From positions 1 through 64,000 of the forward strand of contig NZ_SNWP01000013.1 in the NCBI RefSeq assembly GCF_004361915.1: DNA of 64,000 bases. Reading direction: 5' to 3'. A program made the position numbers and the translations under genes. Origin of the DNA: Sediminibacterium goheungense. GTDB lineage: Bacteria; Bacteroidota; Bacteroidia; Chitinophagales; Chitinophagaceae. This document shows, one piece after another, positions 12,133-19,925 of the stretch; the first letter of the stretch is position 1; every line of letters begins with the position of its first letter. Below the pieces are notes generated by a model. The model was not told the DNA's origin and ran no database searches. It worked only from the letters and a program-made list of their open reading frames with translations.

Positions 12133-12163
12133 CAAAGGTAGGAAATGGGTGGGCAATTGCAAA
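12133..12163 (-). promoter_or_regulatory. Housekeeping promoter of rpoBC
   Basis: On the minus strand: TTTG (12163-12160), 19 bases, then TACCTTTG (12140-12133). This is a perfect match to the Bacteroidota -33/-7 consensus TTTG / TAnnTTTG. Transcription should start near 12126. The fourteen bases TACCTTTGCCATCC are identical to those at the tRNA-tuf promoter (37467). Confidence 0.85.
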
Positions 12164-12175
12164 AACAAATTTTTT

Positions 12176-12279
12176 AGCTGTTAGCCTTTAGCAGTTAGGT
12201 AGGGCCCTGGGCTTATTGGCCACCCCGGCCCCCCAACCCCATAAAAGCTAAAGGCTAACAGCTAATGGCTAAGAGCTAC
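12176..12279. repeat. AGCTAA word hairpin upstream of rpoB
   Basis: Left arm 12176-12200 (TTAGCTGTTAGCCTTTAGCAG-like) and right arm 12243-12279, with a 17-base perfect complement TAAAGGCTAACAGCTAA. The loop is unusually GC-rich (GGGCCCTGGG, CCCCGGCCCCCC). The right arm runs into the stop codon of the M13 peptidase gene. Confidence 0.85.
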
Positions 12280-14297
12280 CAGATTCTCGCCCGCTGATCG
12301 GGGGTACGGAAGAGCTTATTTTTCTCTGTTACCCCGAATGCTTTGTAGAAAGGCTCGAAATTGGCTAATGGGCCGTTTACCCTGAATTCTTCCGGACTAT
12401 GCGGGTCGGTCGTAATACGGGTACGCAGGCTCTCCGGTCTGTCTACCAGCCTCCATACCTGTGCATAACCTAGGAAGAAACGCTGATCGGGTGTAAAACC
12501 ATCGATTTTTTCATTACCCTGCCCCTGTTTGGTCATTTTAAAAGCATCGTAGGCAATGGCAAGGCCACCAATATCGGCGAGGTTCTCCCCTAATGTGAGG
12601 GCACCGTTTACATGCAGACTATCCAGTACTGTATAAGCATTGTACTGCTCCACTACCCCTTTGGCTTTGGCATTGAATTTCTCACCATCGGTTTTGGTCC
12701 ACCAGTCGGTAAGGTTACCTACAGCATCGTACTGACGACCCTGGTCATCAAAACCATGCGTCATTTCATGACCAATGACCATACCGATGGCGCCATAGTT
12801 GATGGCATCATCAGCTTTCAGCTCAAAGAAGGGAAACTGTAAAATACCGGCAGGGAAAACGATTTCATTGAAAGTAGGATTGTAATACGCATTCACGGTA
12901 GGTGCCGTCATCTGCCATTCGGTTTTATCAACGGCCTTACCAATCTTGGCAATACTCTCTTTATAATCGTGTTTTGCGATGCTGCGCATATTGTCGTAGA
13001 AACCTGTACGTGTGATGGTAACATCATCATATGATTTCCATTTATCGGGATATCCTATTTTTTTCATGAAGGCACTTAGCTTCTCCTGCGCTCTCTGTTT
13101 GGTAGTATCGCTCATCCAATCCAATGCATTGATGCGTTTGCTGAAAGCAGTCTGCAGGTTATTCACCAGTTCATCCATTCTTTTTTTGGCATCGGCAGGA
13201 AAATATTTTTCTACAAAAAGCTGACCCAATAAATCTTTCAGACCATCATCGGTACGGCTCACCATTTTCTTCCAGCGCTCCTCCTGTACTTTGGTACCGG
13301 AGAATAATTTATTGAAAGAAAAACGTTCGTCTACAAAAGCCTTACTCAGTAATGAGGCATTGGAAGCGATATAATCGTAACGCACTTTGCTCTTCCACAC
13401 ATCTATCGGCTGACTGGCCAGTAAGGCACTCAGGGCCTTGTAATAGGCAGGCTGACTTACATTCACACTGTCTGTTTTAATCCCCATCAGTTGTAATGCG
13501 TTGCTCCAGCCAATATTGGGTGCGATTTTCTCCAGATCGGTTACCGACATTTTATTGTAGTTACGGATGGGATCACGCAGTTCTACCGGTGCCAGATGCG
13601 ATTTGGCGATTTCTGTTTCCAGTTTCAGTATGGCCGCAGCCTGTTGTGATGCCACTTCTTTGGTCACACCTGTGAGTACAAAATAATTGGTGATATGCTC
13701 CAGAAATTTCTGTCGCTGGATGACCGTAGTAGAATCGGTTTTGGTATAATAATCTTTCTCCGGCAGGCTCAGACCTGTCTGGTACAGACTCAGGATATTT
13801 TTGCTGCTGTTTCTTTCATCGGCACCAATATAAATACCAATCAGGTCGCCATCTCCTTCCTGGTAGCTGGCAGCGAGGAGGTTGATGAGTGCTTTATAAT
13901 CTTTTACCGCATCTATTTTCGCCAGCATGGGTTTGAGCGGTTCGTACCCTGCTTTCTCTATGGCTGCCGTATCCATACCACTGGCATAGAAATCGCCTAC
14001 TTTCTGTGCAGCAGAGCCAGGTTTATGATCTGTTTTGGCAGACACTTCATCCAGAATGGAACGCATTTTTTTGAGGTTCTCATCGTAGAGTGTATAAAAA
14101 CTCCCCCATCCGCTCTGGTCGTCTGGTATCACACTGTTTTTGATCCATGTGCCATTGGCATACATAAAGAAATTGTCGCCGGGGTGAATGCTGGTATCCA
14201 TACCGGACTTATCGAAATAAGAAGATGTGTCGGTATTGTTTTTACAGGAAGCGAACAATAAAACGGCTCCTGAAAGGATGGGTATGATTTGTTTCAT
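12276..14297 (-). CDS. M13 (neprilysin/PepO) family zinc metallopeptidase, lipoprotein
   Basis: 673 residues. Residues 1-18 are a lipoprotein signal (lipobox LFASC, Cys18), so the enzyme is probably anchored in the periplasm or outer membrane. M13 peptidases cut short peptides on the amino side of hydrophobic residues. The zinc site is complete: H510-E511-M-T-H514 and E571-N-L-A-D575; NAYYNP at 469-474 matches the substrate-binding NAY/FY motif. Length is typical of bacterial PepO-like enzymes. The C-terminus reads ARIW in place of the usual CxxW, as in many secreted bacterial forms. It lies between rplL and rpoB, transcribed in the same direction as rpoB. Confidence 0.93.
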   Translation of the reverse strand: MKQIIPILSGAVLLFASCKNNTDTSSYFDKSGMDTSIHPGDNFFMYANGTWIKNSVIPDDQSGWGSFYTLYDENLKKMRSILDEVSAKTDHKPGSAAQKVGDFYASGMDTAAIEKAGYEPLKPMLAKIDAVKDYKALINLLAASYQEGDGDLIGIYIGADERNSSKNILSLYQTGLSLPEKDYYTKTDSTTVIQRQKFLEHITNYFVLTGVTKEVASQQAAAILKLETEIAKSHLAPVELRDPIRNYNKMSVTDLEKIAPNIGWSNALQLMGIKTDSVNVSQPAYYKALSALLASQPIDVWKSKVRYDYIASNASLLSKAFVDERFSFNKLFSGTKVQEERWKKMVSRTDDGLKDLLGQLFVEKYFPADAKKRMDELVNNLQTAFSKRINALDWMSDTTKQRAQEKLSAFMKKIGYPDKWKSYDDVTITRTGFYDNMRSIAKHDYKESIAKIGKAVDKTEWQMTAPTVNAYYNPTFNEIVFPAGILQFPFFELKADDAINYGAIGMVIGHEMTHGFDDQGRQYDAVGNLTDWWTKTDGEKFNAKAKGVVEQYNAYTVLDSLHVNGALTLGENLADIGGLAIAYDAFKMTKQGQGNEKIDGFTPDQRFFLGYAQVWRLVDRPESLRTRITTDPHSPEEFRVNGPLANFEPFYKAFGVTEKNKLFRTPDQRARIW

Positions 14298-14475
14298 AGC
14301 GAAGTTTTAGTGAGGATAAATATGATACATTTTTAAAAAAGCACAAAACCGTTTAACATATTCAGGCAGGATTCGTGATGGAAAATTGAGGTTGTTGATT
14401 TTTGTAAAGGTCACATCCCGTTTTAGTGGGTAACCTACTAATTTTTAATAGTGTGATTATATTTTATACCTGTGA

Positions 14476-15342
14476 TTGGTTTCTTATATTTGTAAGTCAG
14501 GGTTACTGCTCAAAGACACTTTAAAATTGAAATTTTCGACTGGTATAAGGCAACTTTACAAACCTGTTCAACCGACCATTAAGCAATCGGCTGCCAATGT
14601 AACTTATTCAGAATTTTTACCCGATATAAGACTACAAGATTTTATTTACTGTTATTGGCAACTAAAAACATCTACCCCACTTTCCGAACCATTTATATAT
14701 CGCGTGGTAGCAGACGGCTGTATTGACATCTTTTTTGAACTCAACAATCCTAATGATAATTTTGTGATGGGGTTTTGTAAAAAATTCACCGAGTTTACTC
14801 TTGATCATTCTTTCCATTATATTGGTGTTCGTTTTTTACCAACTATGTTTCCGCAGTTTTTTAGAATTAATGCGGCTGAATTGAGTAATCGCTTTGAACA
14901 TTTGGATAACGTGGTACCAAAAGTTTCAGCCTTCATAGCCTCTCATTTTAATCCCCAATTAACGTCAGAAAAAATACGAACAACCTTTGACACTTATTTC
15001 CTTAATCTCATTGAAAATATAAACTTTGACAACGATAGTAGATTATATAATGCCATTGGCAAAATTTTCCAGGAATCGGGAGTTATAAATATTGAACAGG
15101 ACTTAAATACAGGTATAAGTCAACGACAACTTCGCAGACGCTTTGAGTTTTATATTGGTGATACAGCTAAGACTTTTGCCAAAGTGGTCCGTTTTCAAAA
15201 TATTCTTCTTGCCAAGCCTTCTTTACAAAGTTTAAGAAAGAACAAGTTATTTTTTGATGTTGGCTATTACGACCAGGCCCATTTTATAAAAGAATTCAAA
15301 AATTTCTACGGCGTAACTCCCAGTAAGGCTTTTGGCAGATAA
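14476..15342 (+). CDS. AraC-family transcriptional regulator
   Basis: Up to 288 residues from a TTG. The N-terminal part (LPDIRLQDFIYCYWQLK) matches the sensor domain often found in Bacteroidota AraC proteins (DUF6597-like); the C-terminus carries the second AraC helix-turn-helix with GYYDQAHFIKEFKNFYGVTP. It should bind DNA through two helix-turn-helix units and act on a nearby promoter. The start is uncertain: no in-frame ATG exists near the expected N-terminus, and TATATTTG at 14485-14492 inside the first codons looks like a -7 element, so the true start may be an alternative codon downstream. The glyoxalase-like and TfoX-like genes follow closely and may be its targets. Base composition is more AT-rich than in the core genes nearby. 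Confidence 0.8.
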   Translation: MVSYICKSGLLLKDTLKLKFSTGIRQLYKPVQPTIKQSAANVTYSEFLPDIRLQDFIYCYWQLKTSTPLSEPFIYRVVADGCIDIFFELNNPNDNFVMGFCKKFTEFTLDHSFHYIGVRFLPTMFPQFFRINAAELSNRFEHLDNVVPKVSAFIASHFNPQLTSEKIRTTFDTYFLNLIENINFDNDSRLYNAIGKIFQESGVINIEQDLNTGISQRQLRRRFEFYIGDTAKTFAKVVRFQNILLAKPSLQSLRKNKLFFDVGYYDQAHFIKEFKNFYGVTPSKAFGR

Positions 15343-15415
15343 TAATGTCCGTTTTATACAATGTTTGCGCAATGATTTGATTGAATTTTGTCTCGTCAAT
15401 CAAAATAAAATGGAG

Positions 15416-15889
15416 ATGAAACGAATTTTAACATTTATCACTCTGGCTTGCTTAACAGCAAACTCCTTTTGCCAGTCAAGTTCAATAATTCAAAAACAAA
15501 ACAAGATGAAATTAAACGCAGGAGTTATCACAACAAAGTTGGCAGAAAGCAAAGCTTTTTATAGCAACAATTTAGGGTTCGGGGTAACATTTGAAAATGA
15601 ATTTTATCTCTTATTACACACTCCAAATCACGAAGCGGAAATTAGTTTTTTGTTACCTAACCACCCAAGTCAACAAACTCTCTTTCACAAACCATTTTTA
15701 AGACAAGGTATGTATCTGACTATTGAAGTTGATGATGTGGATAGTATCTATAATAAACTTAAAAGTAAAAATGTACCGATTAAGGTTGAAATCCGCAACG
15801 AACCTTGGGGCGACAGACATTTTGCTATTGAAGATCCCAACGGCATTGGCATTGATATTGTAAAATATTCACCACCACAAAATAAATAG
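15416..15889 (+). CDS. Secreted glyoxalase/VOC-fold protein
   Basis: 157 residues from the ATG at 15416; another ATG at 15410 is two codons upstream. Residues 1-20 look like a signal peptide (MKRILTFITLACLTANSFCQ). The rest is a single vicinal-oxygen-chelate domain beginning at MKLNAGVITTKLAESKAFY and closing with FAIEDPNGIGIDIVKYS, the pattern of bleomycin-resistance/dioxygenase-like proteins. Most relatives are cytoplasmic and start at that second Met (codon at 15503), so an exported form is unusual. Activity cannot be assigned. A nine-base inverted repeat TTTGATTGA / TCAATCAAA (15376-15404) lies just upstream. Two bases separate it from the next gene. Confidence 0.7.
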   Translation: MKRILTFITLACLTANSFCQSSSIIQKQNKMKLNAGVITTKLAESKAFYSNNLGFGVTFENEFYLLLHTPNHEAEISFLLPNHPSQQTLFHKPFLRQGMYLTIEVDDVDSIYNKLKSKNVPIKVEIRNEPWGDRHFAIEDPNGIGIDIVKYSPPQNK

Positions 15890-15891
15890 TT

Positions 15892-16176
15892 ATGAAAACA
15901 AAGCTTTGCAACAATTTAAAAGGTGCAAAAAATATTGGTACAACCATTGAGAAACGCCTAAACGAGATAGGCGTTTTCTCCCTTGCAGACCTTGCTCAAA
16001 TGACAACAGTTAAAGCATATCAAAGTATCTGCAAACAAAACCCTGACAAAACATTTCCCATTTGTTATTATTTATATTCCCTGCAAGGGGCTTTGCTTGA
16101 CTTACATTGGGACCAATTGCCTGTAGAACTTAAAACAGAACTGAGAAAACAGGCTAAGGATAAGAGTGACACATAA
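15892..16176 (+). CDS. Stand-alone TfoX C-terminal domain protein
   Basis: 94 residues matching only the C-terminal half of TfoX/Sxy: the helix-hairpin-helix-like start GAKNIGTTIEKRLNEIG, then ICYYLYSLQGALLDLHWDQLP. In gammaproteobacteria full TfoX activates competence genes; isolated C-terminal domains are common in Bacteroidota and have no established role. It forms a unit with the preceding VOC gene, with only two bases between stop and start. It may bind DNA or a partner protein. Family membership is firm; function is not known. Confidence 0.8.
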   Translation: MKTKLCNNLKGAKNIGTTIEKRLNEIGVFSLADLAQMTTVKAYQSICKQNPDKTFPICYYLYSLQGALLDLHWDQLPVELKTELRKQAKDKSDT

Positions 16177-16490
16177 GTCCAATTGCAGTTTTGTTTCTCT
16201 ACAATTTAAACTCTTCGAAGAGTTTCTGATATACTGAGACTCTTTTTGTTAGATAGCCGGGGATCCTAATTTAATTTTGCAAATAAAGTTGTTTCAACTT
16301 AAACAGCAGCTAAAACAAGCAGATTCTTTGCCGCCTTTCCCCATCCAGGATCGCGATGATTTCTTCAATAGATGCAAGATGAACTTCAGGGTAACGACAC
16401 CTGGGTGTAAAAAGCGGGGATATGTAAGGTATCGCCTATCATACCCCGCAAACTACCACTCACAGAGTCTATTACTTTTTACTTAGTTCC
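16177..16490. other. Intergenic region, 314 bp, no clear gene
   Basis: Contains an 18-base perfect palindrome (AAACTCTTCGAAGAGTTT, 16208-16225) just past the TfoX-like gene, and otherwise no recognisable feature. A 69-codon reading frame at 16277-16486 has no family features. On the minus strand short fragments suggest a decayed gene, but no family could be recognised. Confidence 0.5.
16208..16225 (+). terminator. Possible terminator of the VOC/TfoX unit
   Basis: Perfect palindrome AAACTCTTCGAAGAGTTT giving a seven-base-pair stem with a TCGA loop, 31 bases after the TfoX-like stop. No T-run follows directly, so termination is uncertain. Confidence 0.4.
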
Positions 16491-16892
16491 TTATCGCAAA
16501 ACAACTATATGATGAAATTTATTCGGCGATGGACTAAACAAAGCCATACAGGTAACACCATTACTTTCGCATACAGGAGGATTATCAGTGATCCGGACCA
16601 TAAAAGTTGCACGTTCGCTATTTGTGGCTGTTAACACCCTTGCTAAAGATTGCTTGCAGGGAGCACTAGTTAAAAATGCTGATTCATACTTCACACCTTT
16701 GTGTACAAATCCTCTTTCACCCAAGTCATAGTATCTTTTATCTTCTATGGATAATATCATGCTACCGCACAAGCCATCCACATAAGAAACAGCAAATGCG
16801 TCACCCTCTTCAGGTTTTTCCTCATCTTCTTTTGTACAAGACAGCAGCATGGTCATTGCAGCCATACCCAGCATCAGTAAGAACTTTTTCAT
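16491..16892 (-). CDS. Small lipoprotein of unknown function
   Basis: 133 residues. Residues 1-19 form a lipoprotein signal with lipobox LLSC (Cys19), followed by an acidic linker (TKEDEEKPEEGD). The mature part has four further cysteines (DGLCGS, SAPCKQ, PPVCES, VTCMA) that could form disulphides in the periplasm. No family was recognised. It stands alone between an empty region and a word array, and convergent neighbours give no clue to its role. Confidence 0.65.
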   Translation of the reverse strand: MKKFLLMLGMAAMTMLLSCTKEDEEKPEEGDAFAVSYVDGLCGSMILSIEDKRYYDLGERGFVHKGVKYESAFLTSAPCKQSLARVLTATNSERATFMVRITDNPPVCESNGVTCMALFSPSPNKFHHIVVLR

Positions 16893-17249
16893 ACAGCTTT
16901 TTTTCTACATGACGCTTAATATTGTTATTGCGTTGCATCCTTATACAGCTATCCGTAAAACGGCTACAAACAGCAAGTTTAGGTATACCAATGACAATGC
17001 ATATAGCAACAACGCTATGACAGCCCGTTTCTGCACTTTAATCTTTGATTTTCTGATTTCCTGATTACTTGATTTGCCCTCAATCTACCTGACAACCCTA
17101 ATTTCTTATTTCTTATTCCTTATTTCTTATTCCTTATTTCCCACCTCCCCCTTGTTCTCACATATTCATGTGGTTTCTTTACCTAAAATGCACTCTGCTG
17201 TAACTATTGTTATCATCGTTCGTAAATTAGGTAACCATTACAAAACCTT
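16893..17249. other. Intergenic region, 357 bp
   Basis: Upstream region of the small lipoprotein (minus) and of the 238-residue membrane protein (plus). Holds a TTATTTC word array at 17097-17146. No other structured element or gene was seen. Confidence 0.5.
17097..17146. repeat. CTTATTTC word array upstream of the 238-residue protein gene
   Basis: Repeated words CTTATTTCTTATTCCTTATT. The complementary words (AATAAGAAATAAG) appear downstream of the gene at 17969-18018, so the gene is bracketed by arms that could pair across it. Confidence 0.75.
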
Positions 17250-17966
17250 ATGACAACAGAACTACAACAACTACAGAAACAAATGGCATGGATGCGTTGG
17301 TATATACTGATCAGCACAGGCATACTCATCACTGTACTGCTTTTTGCATTCACCACACCTGAACAAAGTATGGGTATCATCAGGGCCAAAGGCATTATCA
17401 TTGAAGACAGCATCGGTCGCGACAGAATACTGATCGGCTCACCGATTCCTTTTTCAAAAGATCGTGTCAGGAATGATACTGCATTGGTTAGAAAATACTG
17501 GGCCAAAGAATATGGCAACCCCAATCAGTATATGGAGTGGTATAAAAACTATTACAACGGTGCAGAAGGCATTGTGGTGATGAATGAAAACGGCTTCGAC
17601 CGTGTATTACTGGGCGATAAACTGGCAGACCCCAATATTGGCAAAAGAATGTTTCAGAGTGCCGGTATTTTATGGAACGATAAAGAAGGCTGGGAACTGG
17701 GCGGTGCTGGTGTAAACACCACCAAAGATGGTCAGTCGAGATCGGTAATGGGTGTGGATGATCTGGAAGGAGAAGCCGTTCACATTGTAGCATTGGAAGA
17801 TGGCACCAAAGGTCTGATGATTGCCGGCGAAAGTGGCAACTTACTCATCGGCATGTCTAAAAAAGACGGTAGCAGGTTCCAGAACAAAAAAGCTTTTACC
17901 GGTATCAAATATTTTGATAAAAAAGGCAAACTGGTTTGGCAGCAAGCGATGAATGCGGGGAAGTAA
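17250..17966 (+). CDS. Single-pass membrane protein of unknown function
   Basis: 238 residues. A short N-terminal cytoplasmic part with a Gln/Met-rich helix is followed by one transmembrane segment (residues 18-37, WYILISTGILITVLLFAF), then a Gly/Asp/Asn-rich extracytoplasmic domain made of irregular repeats around I-x-x-D and V-x-G-x-D turns (IIIEDSIGRDRILIG, VVMNENGFDRVLLGD, MIAGESGNLLIGM), suggesting a beta-rich or beta-helical fold. No family was recognised. Isolated gene; no operon partner. Confidence 0.6.
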   Translation: MTTELQQLQKQMAWMRWYILISTGILITVLLFAFTTPEQSMGIIRAKGIIIEDSIGRDRILIGSPIPFSKDRVRNDTALVRKYWAKEYGNPNQYMEWYKNYYNGAEGIVVMNENGFDRVLLGDKLADPNIGKRMFQSAGILWNDKEGWELGGAGVNTTKDGQSRSVMGVDDLEGEAVHIVALEDGTKGLMIAGESGNLLIGMSKKDGSRFQNKKAFTGIKYFDKKGKLVWQQAMNAGK

Positions 17967-17968
17967 AT

Positions 17969-18118
17969 AGCAGAAGAATAAGAAATAAGAAATAAGAAAT
18001 ATGTAATAGGAAACAGAGGAAGTATGGCTACTGGAGATTCGTATAGTAAAAAGCTGATTATCCTACATAAATTCGCCCCAGTTTCTCATTCCTTATTTCC
18101 TATTTCATATTTCATATT
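17969..18118. repeat. AATAAGAAAT word hairpin
   Basis: Left arm 17969-18018 (AATAAGAAATAAGAAATATG and variants), right arm 18082-18118 (TTCCTTATTTCCTATTTCAT). The right arm reaches the 3-prime end of the HigA gene. Could act as a bidirectional end-of-transcript structure for two convergent genes. Confidence 0.75.
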
Positions 18119-18119
18119 T

Positions 18120-18509
18120 TTAATTCAATCCAACTAATGGATAAGGACGATTAAAAGCTTCCTGAGAAACTTTAAAATATTCGGCCAGTTTTCTGATAAC
18201 TTCTTTGGAAAGCCCTTTTTTGTAGTGCAGAATATCAGATACATATCCTTTACTGATATCGAGGATTTCAACCAGATCTTTTGCTTTGAGACCATGTTCC
18301 TTCATAAAAGAATGGAGCAGCTCAACCGGATCCAGGTCTGTTGCCGCAAGATGAGCGGCATCCCATGTATCAATAAGAAGGGTGAGCAGCGCAATTTCAT
18401 CTTTGGTGTTGCGGTCTTTAGCACCAGAACATACAAGCGCTTCAAGTTTGTTGCAATAAGCAGCATATTGTGTTTTGTTGGTAATCAATTTATATTGTAA
18501 AGTCTCCAT
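18120..18509 (-). CDS. higA: HigA-type antitoxin, XRE-family helix-turn-helix protein
   Basis: 129 residues. The C-terminal half is a Xre helix-turn-helix (GLKAKDLVEILDISKGYVSDILHYKKGLSKEVIRKLAEYF), preceded by a helical domain with LHSFMKEHG, the arrangement of HigA antitoxins. It should bind and neutralise the upstream toxin and repress the shared promoter. The toxin gene ends nine bases before it, in the toxin-first order typical of higBA. An alternative is a lone transcription regulator, but the neighbour argues against that. Confidence 0.85.
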   Translation of the reverse strand: METLQYKLITNKTQYAAYCNKLEALVCSGAKDRNTKDEIALLTLLIDTWDAAHLAATDLDPVELLHSFMKEHGLKAKDLVEILDISKGYVSDILHYKKGLSKEVIRKLAEYFKVSQEAFNRPYPLVGLN

Positions 18510-18518
18510 GACTTATTT

Positions 18519-18851
18519 TTAATAATTACTGATGGTATATTGTTTACCGGTTTTGCAGAGCTTATCATATTCGGCATGTGTACCTATCCAGCATACAAAT
18601 AAGTGTACCTGTATATCACCAAAAGCATACTTTCCAATCAGCCTATGCTTATTGCCCCCGACATCAAAAACAAACCTATTAGAACCCCTTCCCAACAAAT
18701 CGGCACTGCGAAAACTGTGCTGTATATAGGCCGGGGTTATCCAATCGACATATTTCAGTTTCACAAGCCAGTCATCAAATGATACGCTGCTTTGTGCATT
18801 TTTCTTTTTATAGTCTACAATGGTCTCTCGCCTTATTAAATGTACTTTCAT
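18519..18851 (-). CDS. higB: HigB-type toxin (RelE/ParE superfamily mRNA interferase)
   Basis: 110 residues. The segment FVFDVGGNKHRLIGKYAF and the later HLFVCWIGTHAEYDKL ending match the HigB-toxin family, whose members cut ribosome-bound mRNA. The upstream region has a short inverted repeat GTTC-N9-GAAC (18879-18895) 28 bases before the start that could be the operator for HigA. The pair lies inside the accessory block between rplL and rpoB, consistent with acquisition as a mobile stabilising cassette, though no mobility gene is present. Confidence 0.85.
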   Translation of the reverse strand: MKVHLIRRETIVDYKKKNAQSSVSFDDWLVKLKYVDWITPAYIQHSFRSADLLGRGSNRFVFDVGGNKHRLIGKYAFGDIQVHLFVCWIGTHAEYDKLCKTGKQYTISNY

Positions 18852-19030
18852 AATAAAGTTATAAGTATTTTATTTAAAGTTCTCTTTTTGTGAACATTAT
18901 TTTTATACCTATTGCCAAATATCAAGGCTGCAAATCATAATAGCCGATTTTAATCGGATAAGTTCGGATCACTAAAGACTGAGGCAAAGTGTACTGCGCG
19001 AGAGATGATTTAACTAAAAAAAAAATGCAC

Positions 19031-19058
19031 ACACCTGCCATAAAGTAACTGGCAGTGT
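19031..19058 (+). promoter_or_regulatory. Inverted repeat upstream of the metallo-beta-lactamase gene
   Basis: CTGCCA (19035-19040) and TGGCAG (19050-19055) with nine bases between, extendable to ACACcTGCCA / TGGCAGTGT. It ends next to a TATATTTA stretch resembling a -7 element and lies 26 bases before the ATG. It may be an operator or a leader hairpin. Confidence 0.45.
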
Positions 19059-19083
19059 ATATTTACAAATACTTGAAAAAAAC

Positions 19084-19833
19084 ATGAAACACTTACCTGC
19101 TTATATCGCTATTTTTCTTTTCTGCATATCCGCTAAGGTATTTTCGCAGACGACCCAAACAAATGATACCGTTTACCAATCTGATCAGCTCATCATTACC
19201 CGTTTATCGAAACACAGTTATGTACATACCAGCTACCTGTATACCAACAGCTTTGGGAAAGTACCTTGTAACGGCATGATTGTACTCAACAAAAATGAAG
19301 CCGTTGTTTTTGACACACCTGCCAATGACACGAGTACCAAAGAACTGATTAACTGGTTACAGCTGAAGGAAAAAAGTAAGATCAAAGCCATCGTACCTAC
19401 TCATTTTCATGAAGATTGTTTGGGTGGATTGAAGGCTTTTCATCAATACCAGGCTCCCTCCTACGCCAATAACCTAACCATTACACTCGCCAAAGCGCAA
19501 CAATATACACTGCCTACCAATGGGTTCACAGGTGAGTTAATGCTAACTGTGGGCGGAGAAAAAATATACATCCGATTTTTTGGTGAAGGACATACAAAAG
19601 ATAATGTAGTGGCTTATTTCCCCACCGATCAGATTCTCTTTGGTGGTTGTCTGATTAAAGAACTGGATGCCACAAAAGGTTTTCTCGGCGATGCCAATGT
19701 AAAAGTCTGGTCTGCCACCGTTGAAAGCATCAAAAAGAGTTATCCCGGTTTAAAAATAGTGATACCCGGACATGGAGAGCCGGGCAACATTGCTTTACTG
19801 GATTATACCATTCGCTTATTCAGCAAAGAGTAG
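19084..19833 (+). CDS. Subclass B1 metallo-beta-lactamase
   Basis: 249 residues with a signal peptide (residues 1-21). All zinc ligands of a B1 enzyme are present: H107-F-H109-E-D111, H170 (GEGHTKDN), C189 (FGGCLIK) and H230 (PGHGEPG). K192 in GGCLIK is the B1 lysine that binds the beta-lactam carboxylate. Residue 112 is Cys (HFHEDC), as in CcrA-like enzymes, not Arg as in BcII. The protein should hydrolyse penicillins, cephalosporins and carbapenems in the periplasm. It is followed by the glutaminase gene after 92 bases. No integron, transposase or attachment site is nearby, so it looks like a resident chromosomal gene. Confidence 0.92.
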   Translation: MKHLPAYIAIFLFCISAKVFSQTTQTNDTVYQSDQLIITRLSKHSYVHTSYLYTNSFGKVPCNGMIVLNKNEAVVFDTPANDTSTKELINWLQLKEKSKIKAIVPTHFHEDCLGGLKAFHQYQAPSYANNLTITLAKAQQYTLPTNGFTGELMLTVGGEKIYIRFFGEGHTKDNVVAYFPTDQILFGGCLIKELDATKGFLGDANVKVWSATVESIKKSYPGLKIVIPGHGEPGNIALLDYTIRLFSKE

Positions 19834-19868
19834 CCGGACAGAAACATGGTGGCAATCGGTTTTCCTGC

Positions 19869-19889
19869 TTCAATTTTTATTAAATTGAA
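19869..19889 (+). other. Hairpin between metallo-beta-lactamase and glutaminase genes
   Basis: Eight-base-pair stem TTCAATTT / AAATTGAA with a five-base loop, extended by CGGT / ACCG outside a bulge. No T-run follows; it may be a weak attenuator or stability element. Confidence 0.4.
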
Positions 19890-19925
19890 GACCGGTACAA
19901 TTAATATCCCCTTGATGCCAACGCC

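Noticed and set aside
16277..16486. 69-codon frame between the TfoX-like and lipoprotein genes
   Set aside because: No recognisable domain, no promoter, no conserved start. More likely decayed or noncoding sequence.
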